Below, piece after piece: positions 51,262 to 63,161 of a stretch of DNA of 64,000 nucleotides. A model generated the notes under the pieces. That model was given only the letters and a program-made list of their open reading frames with translations. It was not told where the DNA came from and did not search any database. The stretch is taken from contig CBDCUK010000001.1 of assembly GCA_965222755.1 (NCBI GenBank), positions 434,001 to 498,000 of the forward strand, written 5' to 3'. Made by a program: the position numbers and the translations under genes. The stretch is from JABABV01 sp965222755 (lineage in GTDB: Bacteria; Bacillota_I; Bacilli_A; Mycoplasmatales; JABABV01). Positions within the stretch are counted from its first letter, which is position 1; each line of letters opens with the position of its first letter.

Positions 51262-52419
51262 TTAAGATCAACTAATGTCATAAGTATAATTAAAAGCTGT
51301 TCCTCCGTTATTAACATCTTCACCATTTTCAAAAAGAAAATTAAAACTTAATGTCATATCAAAATATTGAGCACCGTATTGGTGAGGTTTACCCGGTTCA
51401 CTAATTAGTTGAAGTATTATTGTAGCTTTTATTCCTTTGTGGTGTGGTGTTGTAATCGAGTTAAACGCACCACCAAGAAACTTAGTTGGTCGAGAACCTG
51501 GTTCTCCATTCTGAGCAAGGATATCCTGTATAGTTTTTGAACGACTGTTTCCAGAATTATCACCATTATAATTGCCTCAATTATCTTTCATAAAATTAGT
51601 TCAATTTTTTGGATTATTAGCAGTATTTTTAGCAAGGTTTTTTTGAGTTGTAAATAAGTTTGTAAATTGTTCAACAGATTGTAGTTGGCCACTTTTAGTT
51701 TTTTCAAAAGTTCAAGATGAAATAGTGTAAAGTGAACGATATGTAAATTGGGCAGTTGCAGTAATCGGATCAGAATCATAAGCACCATTTTTATCTTTTT
51801 TAGATATGATGGCAACTACTTTAGTATCTTTATCATCTGCTTTTAGTTTACCATCCATTCCTTGATATTTATCTTTTGTTTTTGATGCCCCGAAAGTATC
51901 ATATTCGGGAATATCATCAATATGTCACTTAGTTTGGTCAGCAGTTCCATATGTTCATTTAAAATCTGTGATTCCTTTTTTAAGACCTTCTTTAAAAAGA
52001 TCAGTAATATTAATTGCTAATGCTTTTGTCTTAAAATCATTTCAATTTGGTATATGTGGGGGTGGCGTTGTGCAGACTCAATCGGTTGCTTGATAAGATT
52101 CCCCTTTTATATAAGTCGCCGCAAAAACAGCACTATTTTTAGCAGTTGTTGAAGAGATTGTTGCCGTAATTTTATGACTACTATTATCAGCACTAGGATT
52201 AACATCAAACTCAAAACCACTTTCTTTTTTTCATTCTTGGGGATTAGCTCCAGCTACTATTTGGGCTGGGCCTTCTTTGAGCGCACCATCTTTAAAATCG
52301 TTTCATCCTTGATCTATTGTGGGACTTTTATGACAACTGATTATTGTTGCTGTACTTGCAGATAGTGCAAATACACTACTCAACGTCAAAATTGTTTTTA
52401 GAATTTTTTTATTTTTCAT
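51262..52419 (-). CDS. module lipoprotein (385 aa)
   Basis: Predicted lipoprotein (MKNKKILKTILTLSSVFALS ... TIISCHKS, Cys about residue 29). Module QGWNDFKDGALKEGPAQIVA ... NPQEWKK ... YQATDWVC, then WNDFKTKALAIN and a second domain with PEYDTFG...KYQGMDGK, related to the PEWDVYG..GMNG domain of 18635-20044 and 20059-21480. Links this distant region to the same dispersed lipoprotein family. Divergent from the GH18 gene; 52420-52607 is AT-rich promoter sequence. Confidence 0.8.
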
Positions 52420-52607
52420 TTATTTATTCACCTCAAATTTTGATAATTATAATTACTGGTTCTTACTTTAATAATAACATTATTAAATTAACTATGTAAA
52501 ACCCAAATTATTAAATAATGATATTGAAGTTTTGTTTTTATAATATAATAATATTATAGTAATGTTTATTTCTTAATAATGCTCAAAATATTAATAAGGT
52601 GATTAAA

Positions 52608-54272
52608 ATGATGAAGATTAAAAAAATATTAAATAATATTAGTTTATCAATTATAACTCTTGTTGGGGTCACAATTGTGACTGCTTGTGGTCATAAAAAG
52701 TCCCAACCCCCCCCTCCAGCACCTCCTATTAGTGGCATATATTCCCCATTTATAGATGTCACTACTTTGCAAGGTAGCGACAAAGGTCGCTATAGTAATC
52801 TAATTAATTATTATATGAATCCCGGAGTCCGTCATATGATGCTTGGTTTCGTCCAACAAGGAAGTGCTTATCAAGTTCCTCATGCTCAATGAGCCGGTAC
52901 AATTGAAATTGATAGTAGTAACAAAACTACAGCCGCTTCTGCTACATATATTAAAAATTCAATTGATCGTTTCCAATCTGTTGGTGGTGATGTTTGTGTT
53001 TCTTTTGGTGGTTCAGGTGGTGTTTCTGAATGAACTTTAGCAACTGCAACACCGACTAATTTAGCAAATGATATTTTAAGAGTTGCTAATTATTTCAAAA
53101 CCAAAAAAGTTGATTTTGATATTGAGGGGGGCGTCGTTGCTAATGTAGCTGCTAATAAAAAATTAGCTAGTGCTTGTGCTCAAATCTTAGTTAAAGATCC
53201 TTCATTTAGATTTAGTTTAACTCTGCCGGTCTTAAGAACTGGTTTAACAATTGGAATGAATGGTGGATTACAATTGTTACGAAATTTTTATGATATTCTT
53301 CATAAAAATATTATTGTTAATATTATGGCAATGGATTATGGGGGTGTTATCACTGATATGGACCAAGCTGCTGAGGATGCTAGTGAGGCTACTGTTGCCC
53401 AAATATCTTTGATCTACAAAATCAGTACCGAGGCTGCTTACAAATTATTAGGCGTTACCCCAATGATTGGTTACAATGATGTTAAAGGTGAAGTAATGTC
53501 TTTGAAACAATATAGTAATGTAGCAACTTATTTACGTAATAAGAAAGCTTTTATGTATGGAATGTGATCACTAAATCGTGATTATGCTGCCAAGACAGAA
53601 GGAGCTGGTGGTCCTAAAAGTAGTGGTCTCTTACCAGCAGAAGCTCCTAATTTAAGTTTTTCTAAGTCCGGTTTAGAAAACTTTGGTGATAAAGGTGGTC
53701 CAACTAGTCCAGTAAGTGGCAATATTAATCTTGAACAATATTTAATTACTCAACGTGATTTTGGTGCTTATTGAACAGAAGTTAAAAATGTCTTGCGTTA
53801 CAAAATCATCGTTGATAATAATAGCGCAAATCCGTATTACAGTATGGCTAATAATCTGATTTTAGAAACTAGCAAACCTACTAGCCAAAAACATACTTTT
53901 AAAATTGAAGCAATCGGAATTAATAATAGTGAAGTTGATAGTGAAACTATTACTGTTGATAATAGTGGTGCTGAAACCAAAAGTTTAATAACGATGTTTC
54001 AAGCCGGTGTCCCCTACATTACAGATAGAATATTTATTTATCAAAACACAGTTTATCGTGTTAAACATTGATATCAATCTGGATCTGTTGGTTCCAAAGG
54101 AACTAAACAAGATTTACCTAATGTCGAAGCTGCGAAAGCCGATGGTGCTCTTGAAATTGATCCCAAATTAAATGTTAATAATTTAGTTGATAATGGTTAC
54201 TCAGCCCGAGCAGTAACTGATTTAGAAAATAATCAAGTTTGAAATATTGTTAATATTGATGCTAAAAATTAA
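52608..54272 (+). CDS. lipoprotein chitinase-like GH18 with C-terminal chitin-binding-like module
   Basis: 554-aa predicted lipoprotein: MMKIKKILNNISLSIITLVG ... VTACGHKK, Cys about residue 25, then a Pro-rich linker. GH18 signs: GGDVCVSFGGSGG (beta-3 SxGG motif), KKVDFDIEGG (beta-4 DxDxE with catalytic Glu; the first Asp of DxxDxDxE is Lys/Thr here), and NIMAMDYGG (beta-6 MxYD). The end has YITDRIFIYQNTVYRVKHWY followed by QSG, like CBM5/12 chitin-binding modules. Probably degrades or binds chitin or GlcNAc polymers from a host. ATG 52608 follows AAGGTGA. Terminator right after. Confidence 0.82.
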
Positions 54273-54282
54273 CTAAAGATCA

Positions 54283-54323
54283 AAAAAAAGAAATAATCTT
54301 TTATGGAGATTATTTCTTTTTTT
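54283..54323. terminator. terminator hairpin
   Basis: AAAAAAGAAATAATCT / AGATTATTTCTTTTTT, a long stem with 7-nt loop between convergent 52608-54272 and 54339-54665. Confidence 0.85.
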
Positions 54324-54338
54324 ATTTTGTTATTTCGA

Positions 54339-54665
54339 TTAATATTCTATTTTCATAGCTGTAGCATAACCAAAGAAATTCATTACTGAATTAACATCGT
54401 CAACATCGATACGTAAACCAACAATTGCGTTAGCACCCATATTTCGAGCTTTGTTTGTTAATTCTTGAATTAGTTGGGCGCGGTAGTTTTGCATTAGTTT
54501 AATTTGTCCTTCTAAGCGACCACCAATAATAGATTTAAATCCTGAACCCATAGTACTAAACATATTACGACTAACAACTAAAGAAGCTGTTACTAATCCT
54601 TTATGTTCAATTGCTTTGGCATCTTGGGCTACCCCAGTAGTATAAATTTTAACATTTTCATTCAT
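54339..54665 (-). CDS. UPF0145/YbjQ-family protein, copy 1
   Basis: 108-aa cytosolic protein of the YbjQ (DUF74, putative heavy-metal-binding) family: GLVTASLVVSRNMF, GGRLEGQIKLMQNYRAQLIQ and the signature MGANAIVGLRIDVDDV. Biochemical role is not established for the family. RBS GGGAGAAA. About 75-80% similar by eye to copy 2 at 56820-57218, which has a 24-residue longer N-terminus. Confidence 0.85.
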   Translation of the reverse strand: MNENVKIYTTGVAQDAKAIEHKGLVTASLVVSRNMFSTMGSGFKSIIGGRLEGQIKLMQNYRAQLIQELTNKARNMGANAIVGLRIDVDDVNSVMNFFGYATAMKIEY

Positions 54666-54746
54666 TATATTTTTCTCCCATGTTTGTATTATTTAAGTTT
54701 AAATATAATACAACTTTTTTATTATATCATATTTATAATATAAACA

Positions 54747-54773
54747 AAAAAATACTCATATTGAGTATTTTTT
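54747..54773 (-). terminator. terminator hairpin
   Basis: AAAAAATACTCA / TGAGTATTTTTT, just downstream of the 54783-55565 gene on the minus strand. Confidence 0.8.
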
Positions 54774-54782
54774 ATTAGTTAG

Positions 54783-55565
54783 TTATCCGGCAATTCAATC
54801 AATATTTTTATTTTTATCAGGAACTATTTGTTCGTAATTGAATGCTCTACCAGCAGTATAGTGCAAAATATAATATATATGAAAACTATGTAATGGGTAA
54901 GCAACGTCAATACGACCTGTAATTGTATTTGGTGTTATTGTAATACTTTGCGGATCAAATGCTGTGTAAAATTTATTTAGAAAATTATCTCTTCCTTTTA
55001 ACTGAATTAAAATAACCGAATTATTTGTTAGATCATTTGTGTTAGGTTTTCGGTTCGGAATATAGACTTCATTAAATCAATATTGACATAATTTTTGAGA
55101 CAAGACATCTTTTTTTTGATGGTCGCTTCCCATACGATTGATTCAACTAGTAAAGCCTTTATTTCATATTGATTGTTCATTAGTGAATGTTGGTAAATTT
55201 TGTACTTTTCAATTATTAATATTATATGTTACTTTACTATCATATTTAATGTAAAAGTTAGCAGTTGTATTATGTGAACTACGTAGTTCTAAATATGCTC
55301 CAAAAAATGTTCCATTATCATTGACTGAAAAATGAAATGATGCTATTTGTGATTTTTGGGCACTTCAACCATATTTTGTTTTTAGAATTGAAAAATGGTT
55401 AACAAATTGTTGAGCTGTTGTTTTTTTAGCTTCTTGTTTTCAAGTCTTAACATCTTGATTGACATTAATAATAGATACATTAGTTGCTGAGTGCGAATGA
55501 TTAAAAGAGCTAACCAGAGGTGAGGCTACTGATAATAGTGGTAGTAATGCGATTAGTTTTTTCAT
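54783..55565 (-). CDS. secreted family C protein, short member (260 aa)
   Basis: Signal peptide MKKLIALLPLLSVASPLVSS without lipobox. Contains IASFHFSVNDNGTFFGAYLE and TANFYIKY, near-identical to the 55581-56639 product, then QKKDVLSQKLCQYWFN and ITPNTITGRID. It lacks the central 90 residues (FYVWAQH... region) present in the longer paralogue. Ends TFHIYYILHYTAGRAFNYEQ-like sequence. Unknown function; presumably surface or secreted. 15 bases downstream of its paralogue, so one transcript. Confidence 0.75.
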
Positions 55566-55580
55566 AATTTATTCTCCTTG

Positions 55581-56639
55581 TTAATTTCCAAAATTATAAA
55601 ATCAAGTTTTGTTTATACTTAAATCAGGTTTTATTTGTTTGTAGTTAAAAGCAACTCCAGGCGTGTAGTGTGCAACATAAAATAAATGATATTGGTCATC
55701 TCAATTTTCTAAAATATTTATTCTTCCAGTAATTGTATTTGGTGTTACTTTGATACTGGCTGAATTAAATGCTGTATATGTTTTACCTAAAAAATTAAGA
55801 AAATTAAATCGACCTCGTAGATCCATCATTAATTGGTAATTGTAAGAATCTGTTCATTTATTTCAATCAGGCGCAAATCTATTACGATGCATTTGCGAAG
55901 TATCATTTCAATATGTAATTAACATTTGTGATAAAACGTCTTGTTTGAAATCATCTTTTCCCTGTGAATGAATTCAAGAGAAAAAGGCACGACTTCATAT
56001 TAATTGACCGTTATTTCCATTGGGTAAACTTTGCACTTTTCAATCATTAATATCATATAATTTTTTATTATATTTAATGTAAAAATTGGCTGTTGCATCA
56101 ATTGAATTTTGTAATTCTAAATAAGCGCCAAAGAATGTTCCATTATCATTAACTGAAAAATGAAGAGATGCTATTTTTGTTTTCTTTGCGTCTCAATGAT
56201 ATTGTGATGATAATTCTGTGAAACGATTAAACACTTTCTGAATAGTTATTGTTTTAACAGCTGTTTTTCAAACATTGATATCAGCAACAGTAACTAGTTT
56301 TCATTGCTTAATATCATAATTTATTCCTGCATAAATTGCAGTATAAGTTGCTGATTTTTTAAAACCTCTATTTTTAATTGTCATAATAACGCTATTATTT
56401 TTAATATCAAGTTTGATATTAGTTAATGAATAATTGTTAGTGTTTCAGTTTGCTGGTTTGTCATTGCCAACAATTGTTTTTATGTTTTTTTCCACCATTG
56501 CATGCTGAGCTCAAACATAAAAAGTCGTTTGTTCTGTTTGCTGGTTTTTAATAGTGATGTTATTTTTAGGGTGATTAAAAGTAGCTGCTAAGGGCGAGAC
56601 TACTGATAATAACGGTAAAAAAGCTATTAATTTTTTCAT
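55581..56639 (-). CDS. secreted family C protein, long member (352 aa)
   Basis: Signal peptide MKKLIAFLPLLSVVSPLAAT, no lipobox. N-terminal part has FYVWAQHAMVEKNIKTIVGN and a module-like ATYTAIYAGINYDIKQWKL (related to the A.F.A.Y....Y...W ends of the lipoprotein modules). C-terminal two-thirds (from VWKTAVKTITIQKVFNRF) match the short member. Ends FNYKQIKPDLSINKTWFYNF. Many TGA Trp. Function unknown. The pseudogene 50710-51207 is a third member. Confidence 0.75.
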
Positions 56640-56760
56640 AATTAACTTCCTTTTTTTATTTTATTTTTAATTTTATTTTTTTCATATAACTATATTTTCA
56701 TATACTTATATAAGAACATTATATCATTTTGGAAAAATTACCAATCAAATTTTCAATACT

Positions 56761-56794
56761 AAAAAGCACCGAATTTTAAAATTCGGTGCTTTTT
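56761..56794. terminator. perfect palindromic terminator
   Basis: AAAAAGCACCGAATTTT / AAAATTCGGTGCTTTTT, fully self-complementary, 26 bases downstream of the 56820-57218 stop. Confidence 0.9.
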
Positions 56795-56819
56795 AGTATT
56801 CAGTTATCGAGTTATTTAA

Positions 56820-57218
56820 TTATTGAGATTTCATTGCTGTTGCATAGCCAAAGAAACTTGTAAAACCTTGAACATCATCAACATCAATACGTAAACCAAC
56901 AATTGCGTTAGCACCCATCGAAAGCGCTTTTTCTGTTAACTCTTGAATTAATTGGGCACGGTAGTTTTGCATTAGTTTAATTTGTCCTTTTAAGCGACCA
57001 CCAACTAATGATTTAAATCCAGAACCCATAGTACTAAACATATTTCGACTAACAACTAAAGAAGCTGTTACTAAACCAAGATGTTTGGGATTTTTTAAAT
57101 CTTGGGCGACTGCTGTTGTATAAATTTTGATCTCTTTATTAAGTTCTTTAATCTCTTCTGCAGCCGACATATTACTCATATTTTTTGCCAATTGATTATT
57201 TTTATTTGTTGTTGCCAT
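56820..57218 (-). CDS. UPF0145/YbjQ-family protein, copy 2
   Basis: 132-aa paralogue of 54339-54665 with the same GLVTASLVVSRNMFSTMGSG, GGRLKGQIKLMQNYRAQLI and MGANAIVGLRIDVDDV segments, preceded by a polar extension (MATTNKNNQLAKNMSNMSAA). RBS AAGGAAG supports ATG 57218. The two copies bracket the secreted family C pair, suggesting segmental duplication. Confidence 0.85.
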   Translation of the reverse strand: MATTNKNNQLAKNMSNMSAAEEIKELNKEIKIYTTAVAQDLKNPKHLGLVTASLVVSRNMFSTMGSGFKSLVGGRLKGQIKLMQNYRAQLIQELTEKALSMGANAIVGLRIDVDDVQGFTSFFGYATAMKSQ

Positions 57219-57329
57219 ATAAAATACTTCCTTTTTTATTTATTAAATTTTGCAATTTATAATCTCTAAAGGGATATATTTTAATTGTAGCATATTGTAA
57301 AAATCTCTTTTGTTAAGAAAAGTACTTTA

Positions 57330-58013
57330 TTAATCTAAAACGCTATTTCAAACATCAACACGTTTACCAGTTGAAATATAGTAAAGTGCTTCACAAATAC
57401 TAGTAACTTGATCACCAATACGCTCAATTGCGCGCAGCGCGATAATAGCTTTTACTTTAATTTTTAATGAATATTCATTATCAGATGATTGTTTATGAGC
57501 AATCAGTTTTTTCAGACTATCTTTATACAATTTATCAACTTCATCATCTGATTGAATTAAAGTTATAATTTCATCTGTGTTTTCAGATTCAAAAATTGTT
57601 TTTAAAGCGACTAAATTTTTATAAGCACTATTAAAAACTTTTTTAATAGTCATTGCATATTCTGGTTGATCATGATTATTAATAATGAAGAAAGCGATTG
57701 AAGAAGCATAATTTCCTAAACGTTCCAATGATTTCGACATTTGAGCATAAGATAATGTACGACGTAAATCTTTACCGTTAGGATTTTGGGCAATTACAAA
57801 GGCAACATCATCTAATAAACTATTATAAATTCGATGTAATTCTAAACGATTACGTAAAACTTCACTTGATAATTTATTAGATTGCACGCTTTTAGAAGTG
57901 CTAAGCGAACGCTTAATTAAATTATGTTCCTTTAAAACAATGTCATAAAATTCACTAATTAATGATCTTAATTGTTTTACACTACTATTTATGATGGTTG
58001 GGTTTTTATGCAT
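57330..58013 (-). CDS. phoU: phosphate-transport accessory regulator PhoU
   Basis: 227-aa helical protein, last gene of the pst operon. PhoU signature features: LISEFYDIVLKEHNLIKRSL, a helix repeat with SYAQMSKSLERLGNYASSIA (E.R.GD-like, degenerate RLGNY) and the second repeat IIALRAIERIGDQVTSICEA with the canonical ERIGD metal-binding motif. Damps phosphate uptake in other bacteria. A TGA Trp near the end extends it five residues to TAA at 57330. Confidence 0.9.
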
Positions 58014-58045
58014 ATTATAAACTCCTTACAAATTTTAAATATTTT

Positions 58046-58843
58046 TTATACTTGGCGTCCTCTAATATAATCATCCGTTTTTTTATCTCGGGGAGCCGTA
58101 AAAATTTTCTTCGTCTTATCAGTTTCAATTAATTTTCCTAAATAAAAGAAAGCTGCTTTATCAGATATTCGTGCTGCTTGTTGCATTGAATGGGTCACAA
58201 TAATGATCGTATAATTTCGTTTTAATTCCAAGATTAGTGCTTCAATTTTTTTTGTCGCAATCGGATCAAGCGCTGATGTTGGCTCATCCATTAACAAGAC
58301 TTCGGGGCGCATCGCAATCGCGCGTGCAATACATAAACGTTGTTGTTGTCCTCCTGATAAATCAGTTGCTAAATGCGTTAAGATATCGCTAACTTCATCT
58401 CAAAGAGCAGCACTAATCAACGCATCTTTAACTAGTTTATCAAGAACTTTTTTTGATTTAACACCATGAGCGCGTGGCCCAAAAGCAACATTTTCATAAA
58501 TTGACATTGGGAATGGATTCGCTTTTTGAAAGACCATTCCAACATGTGTTCTTAATGCAATAACACTTTGTTTTTTACTATAAATATTTTTATTTTCTAA
58601 TTCAATAAGTCCTTTTAACTTTGTTCCAGCAATCGTATCATTCATACGATTAAGACAGCGTAAAAATGTTGATTTTCCACAACCAGATGGACCAATTAAA
58701 GCAAGAACTTCTTTTGAATAAATATCAAGATTAATATTTATTAAAGCTTGTTTGTCACCATTCTTATATCAAAAATTAAGATCTTTAACTTTGAAAACAA
58801 TTGGTTTTGTTGGTTTTGATATGTTAATTGTTTTGCTCGACAT
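58046..58843 (-). CDS. pstB: phosphate ABC transporter ATP-binding protein PstB
   Basis: 265-aa ATPase energising phosphate import. Walker A GPSGCGKST, Q-loop VFQKANPFPMSIYENVAFGP (PstB-type Q.PNPFP.SI..N...G..), signature LSGGQQQR, Walker B VLLMDEP and the H-loop VTHSMQQA. Start codon lies within the end of pstCA (20-base overlap), as for a translationally coupled operon. Three TGA Trp codons. Confidence 0.96.
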
Positions 58844-60938
58844 TTAAATCTCCTTCAATAGTTTTTCGTTGCATTTTTTGTGAACGATCTTTTTGTGTTG
58901 CGAATTTAATTTTACATTTATCTTTTATGTTTTTATACAGACGATAAATATTTGTATAATGATGAGCTAATAAAGTAATAAATAGAACAAAAATATACGT
59001 AATTAAAGCTGAGGCATAAGCATAAGCCAGCGCTTGTTTAGAAGCAAAAGTTGAATAAATCGCATAGAACAACATTCTTGAAGTTAGTGTTTGTCCAGGA
59101 TCAAAGATTCCCATTTGATGAGCGATTAATCCGACTGTTAAATAAACTGGGGCTGTTTCTGATAAAATTCGCCCAATTGATAACAAGACTCCGCTAATAA
59201 TTCCATTCATTGAATTTGGAATCACGATTTTAGTAATCGTTTCTCATTTTCCAGCTCCTAGCGCATATGATGCTTCACGTAATTCTTGAGGAACTGTTTT
59301 TAAACTAGCTTCCATTGCCAATGTTAACATTGGAATAATCACGATCGTCATTGTTAATGCTCCTGCTAATAAGGAACCTGCTTTTCAAGTATGTCCTAAA
59401 TGAAATGTTTGTAAGAATAAAATCATTCCAAACATCCCAAATAAAATTGATGGTGTTCCTCCAAGTGAACTAATGAAGAAACGAATAATTTTGATCACAA
59501 ATTTATTAACAGCAAACTCATTTAAATAAATTGCTGTTGCTAAAGCAAGTGGAAAAGCAATAAAAATACTAATCATAATTAATAATATTGTTGTTCCTAA
59601 AACACTGGCCATATCAGAATGGCCTGGTTCTGAAAATCCATAATTAATGAATGCTTTAATCCCGCCGACTAAAATATCAAGCGAGATTCAACAGACAAAA
59701 CCAATGATTAAACCAAAACACAATATTTCTAATGCTAGTCTTAAATAATCGCTAATATGACGATATTTATATTTCGCTTGAATCCGCATATATTTAAAAA
59801 TATTATGATCTTTAATTCGTGGGGCAGTAATTCAATTTAAACTATGTTCTAATAAATGCACTAAATATTTTAATCCGATTTTAAAATAAAAAATAATGTG
59901 CCCTAGTAAATGAAATGGTAATGCTAAATAATGTTTTGTTTGTAAAAATCCTAATTTAAAAATTCCTCTTCAGTTATTAGTCTCAGTTTTCTTTTCTTGA
60001 TATTGAACTGGTAATTTTAATTTTAAAGGTTTTTTAATATATTTAATCGTAAAAATAATATTAAAAAACATTATCAGAACAAATAAAGATATTCCTGCCG
60101 CAAATAAACCACTTTTACTACCTCCGGAATCAGAACCCATATAATAGGCAATATTTCCTCCTAAAGTATTTAGTGATGAATTGAAAATACTTCAGAAACC
60201 ATGGAGTTGATGTAAGTTTGATCCTGAAAGAATTAATGAAACTGCCATCGTCTCCCCGATTGCTCGTCCAGTAGCAACGATGATAGCTGTTTTAACCCCT
60301 GGTTTTAAGAGTTGTTTAACGACATGGTATATTGAATAGGTTTTTGAATTTCCAAGCGCTAAAGTATTGTCTAAGTAATATTTTGGAATTGAATTTAAAT
60401 AATTAAAAATAAAGGAAATTAAAATCGGTAAAATCATAAATGTTAACATCAATGATGCTGTAAAGACATTGGCACCATCACTATTAGGATTATTAAAATG
60501 AAAAAGTCATTTTGAAATATGGCTTAATTGTGTCAAAGCAAATAATCCAAAAATAATTGAGGGGATTCCTGCTAAGATTTCAATAAAAATACGAAAAACT
60601 TTATTCATTTTATTTAAGCGATATTTTAAAAAGATGTTTGCTCTAATCGCTAACGGAACCGCAATCATAATTGCTAGTGTCGTTGTAATAAAAGTAATTA
60701 ATAGTGGTCCCCAAATTCCGAAATTACCAGTATTGGGATTAAAATTACTAGATAGAAAAATACTTTTGAAACCATGATTCTTAATTGAAGGAATTGCTTC
60801 TTTTAAAATAAAGGCAAAAATAATTAATAAAAGACTTGAAAGGAAAATTGCAATTGCGCTAACGCTTCATTTAGCAATTTTATCTTTTCGAATTTTACTT
60901 CTTGATAAATCTTGTTTTTCTTTTTTTGAATTAAACAT
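58824..60938 (-). CDS. pstA: fused PstC-PstA phosphate permease
   Basis: Single 704-aa frame carrying both inner-membrane permeases of the phosphate ABC transporter. Residues about 1-300 are PstC-like (IEILAGIPSIIFGLFAL, ATGRAIGETMAVSLILSG), followed by a basic linker (about 300-415) and a PstA-like half (about 420-660: FISSLGGTPSILFGMFG, PQELREASYALGAGKWETI, RILSETAPVYLTVG). Each half has its own EAA-type coupling loop and about six TM segments. I checked the linker for TAA/TAG and found none; TGA read as Trp occurs several times. Fused PstCA-like permeases occur in some mollicutes. ATG 60938 has a weak RBS. Confidence 0.9.
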
Positions 60939-60958
60939 TATTAACAGCCATGCTTTCC

Positions 60959-62071
60959 TTAAGTATTAATGCCGAATGCATATTGATGATATTTAAATAA
61001 AGGATTTGTGGGGTTTTTTGCATTATATAATGCTATATCACTATAATGTTGTTGCAAAGTTATTAATTGATCATTAATTTCTTGGGTTGTTAAATTAACA
61101 AAACCATCTTTGGCGACAATTGATTGTAATTTGTTTGTTAATTGATCGTTAAGAATAAAAGTTAAAAATTCTAAAATGTATTTAATGTTTTTTGTATTAT
61201 TAAAAGAAAAAGCTGTGTTGAATGGGCGCACTCATTGGTAAGTCCCATTTTGAGCATTGTTAATTGTTGCTACCATAACAACTTTTTTAGTCGCACTAGC
61301 GCTTGGAAAACCATCAATCTGTGCTACTAATGCTGTTGATGAACTATTGCTTAAAGAATAACCGAGTGATAAATAAGTAATTCCACCAGTAATATTATTT
61401 AATTTGTTTAATGCTTGTGAGTTCGATTCATTTGTTGTAACAATATTATTATGATCATGGTTTTTATCTTCAACACTAAATTTTACTTGTGATAGTTTGC
61501 TAAGACCATTGAAAAAAGCTTCACTAGTTCCACTAGCGGCTGATCCACCAGTTCGTCCCATCGGAACAATATTATTATCAGTATCATTCTGGGCTCAACT
61601 ATTAGTAATTAATTGAGCTCAACTAATTTTATGACCTTGATATAAATGAGCTAAAGCAGTGGCGTCAATTGTAAAATCATGATTTTTATTTAATGATGCT
61701 AAATTTTTTGGTAAATGAACTACCATCGCGATTGCATCTTTATTCAAAGTAATTGTGCGGGAATTATTATTTGTTCATGCTTTTTTATTATTAGCGTTTG
61801 TTAAAATGTCATTTTCTTTGTTACTTGACATATTTCCTAAATCAGCATTTTCGTGCACAGCATCACTTAAACCTTTTCCAGACCCCCCACTAGTAACATC
61901 TACTAAAATTTTATTTTTTTTAGCAAAGCTAGTTGAGTAATCTTTCATTACTGGTAAGACTGAGGAAGATCCTGTAGCTGATAATTCAGTCATATTAGAA
62001 GTTCAACAAAAAATTCCAATAAAACTAATTACTAATCCCAATGATAACCAACAGTATAAAATTTTACGCAT
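60959..62071 (-). CDS. pstS: phosphate-binding protein PstS-like
   Basis: 370-aa extracytoplasmic solute-binding protein delivering phosphate to PstCA. N-terminal MRKILYCWLSLGLVISFIGI membrane segment with Cys at about 22, possibly a lipid anchor. Phosphate-binding motifs: ATGSSSVLPVM (SGSSTVYP-like), SGGSGKGLSDAV and GRTGGSAASGTSEAF (R.xGSGT-like), then GGITYLSLGYS. Good match to the PstS fold. First gene of the operon, 20 bases before pstCA. Confidence 0.93.
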
Positions 62072-62174
62072 AAATTCTCCTTTGAAAATTAAATTTATAC
62101 TCCAAGTTTATTATAAATATATTAATATATCAAGTTTATTAAAATTAATAACTGTTAATATTATTTAACACTTA

Positions 62175-63047
62175 TTAATTTCGGGGCTTTTCAAAAGAAA
62201 CAAGACCAAATAATTGGTTTTCAACATCTTTTAAAAGTCGCGTTTGAGCGAATTGTTCTAAAACTGTAATATCTTGATGAATTTTATTATATTTTTTAGC
62301 AATTGCTAATCAGTAATCTTGATATGATTGCATATCGTTTAATTTAATATTCTTACTTATATATAATTCTTCTAAACGATTTTGATAATTTTTATACAAA
62401 AATAATAAACAAGTTCGCGCTACTAAATCAAGAGGTAAAATTGTTTGTCTGATTGTATTAATTCAAGCAAGTGCCAAAGCACTATTTTGATCATTAAATT
62501 TTGGTCATAAAATTCCGGGGCTATCAATAATATCAATTTCATGTTTTGTCTTAATTCATTGTTGATTTTTAGTAACTCCTGGTCTATTAGCAACAACTGC
62601 AACTTTTTGACCAGCTAAAGCATTAATTAAGGTTGATTTACCAACATTAGGAATTCCCATAATTAAAATTCTTAAACGCGGTTTAATGATGCCTCGCTTT
62701 TTCTCTTTTAAAATTTTTGGTTTTAAAATAACTTTAATTTTATTAACTAGTTTATTAACGTTGGATTTAGAAATATTTTTAACAGCTATAGTTCAAACGT
62801 CTTGATTTTGGTTTTTGAAATTACTAACTCATAATTTCGTAATTTCTGGGTCTGCTAGATCTGCTTTTGTTAATAAATATAAAACGGGTTTGTTATTAAC
62901 GATTTCTTTTAGTTCTGGATTTAAACTGGCATGGGGTGCTCGCGCATCTAACAAAACAACAAATAAATCAATTAATTTACGTTTCTCAATAATTAATCGC
63001 TTCGCTTTTGCCATGTGACCTGGATATCATTGGATGACTTGATTCAT
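62175..63047 (-). CDS. rbgA: ribosome biogenesis GTPase RbgA (YlqF)
   Basis: 290-aa circularly permuted GTPase for late 50S assembly. Order G4-G5-G1-G2-G3: LTKADL (about 60) comes before the P-loop GIPNVGKST (about 125) and DSPGIL (about 172), with NRPGVT as G2. N-terminal MNQVIQWYPGHMAKAKR is the family start. RBS AGGAGGATTAA. A TGA Trp in KLWVSNFKNQ breaks it under the standard code. Next to tRNA-Leu. Confidence 0.95.
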
Positions 63048-63161
63048 ATTTAATCCTCCTATTTTTAATTATACATTTTATATTAATATGGTGCTATTTA
63101 GTAATAAGAATAAAAAAAAGAGACAACATTAGTCTCCTTTTAAATGCTCATTACAAACATA

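Noticed and set aside
58824..60938. Missing pstC gene
   Set aside because: The upstream half of the long frame has PstC-like motifs, so the permease is fused rather than absent.
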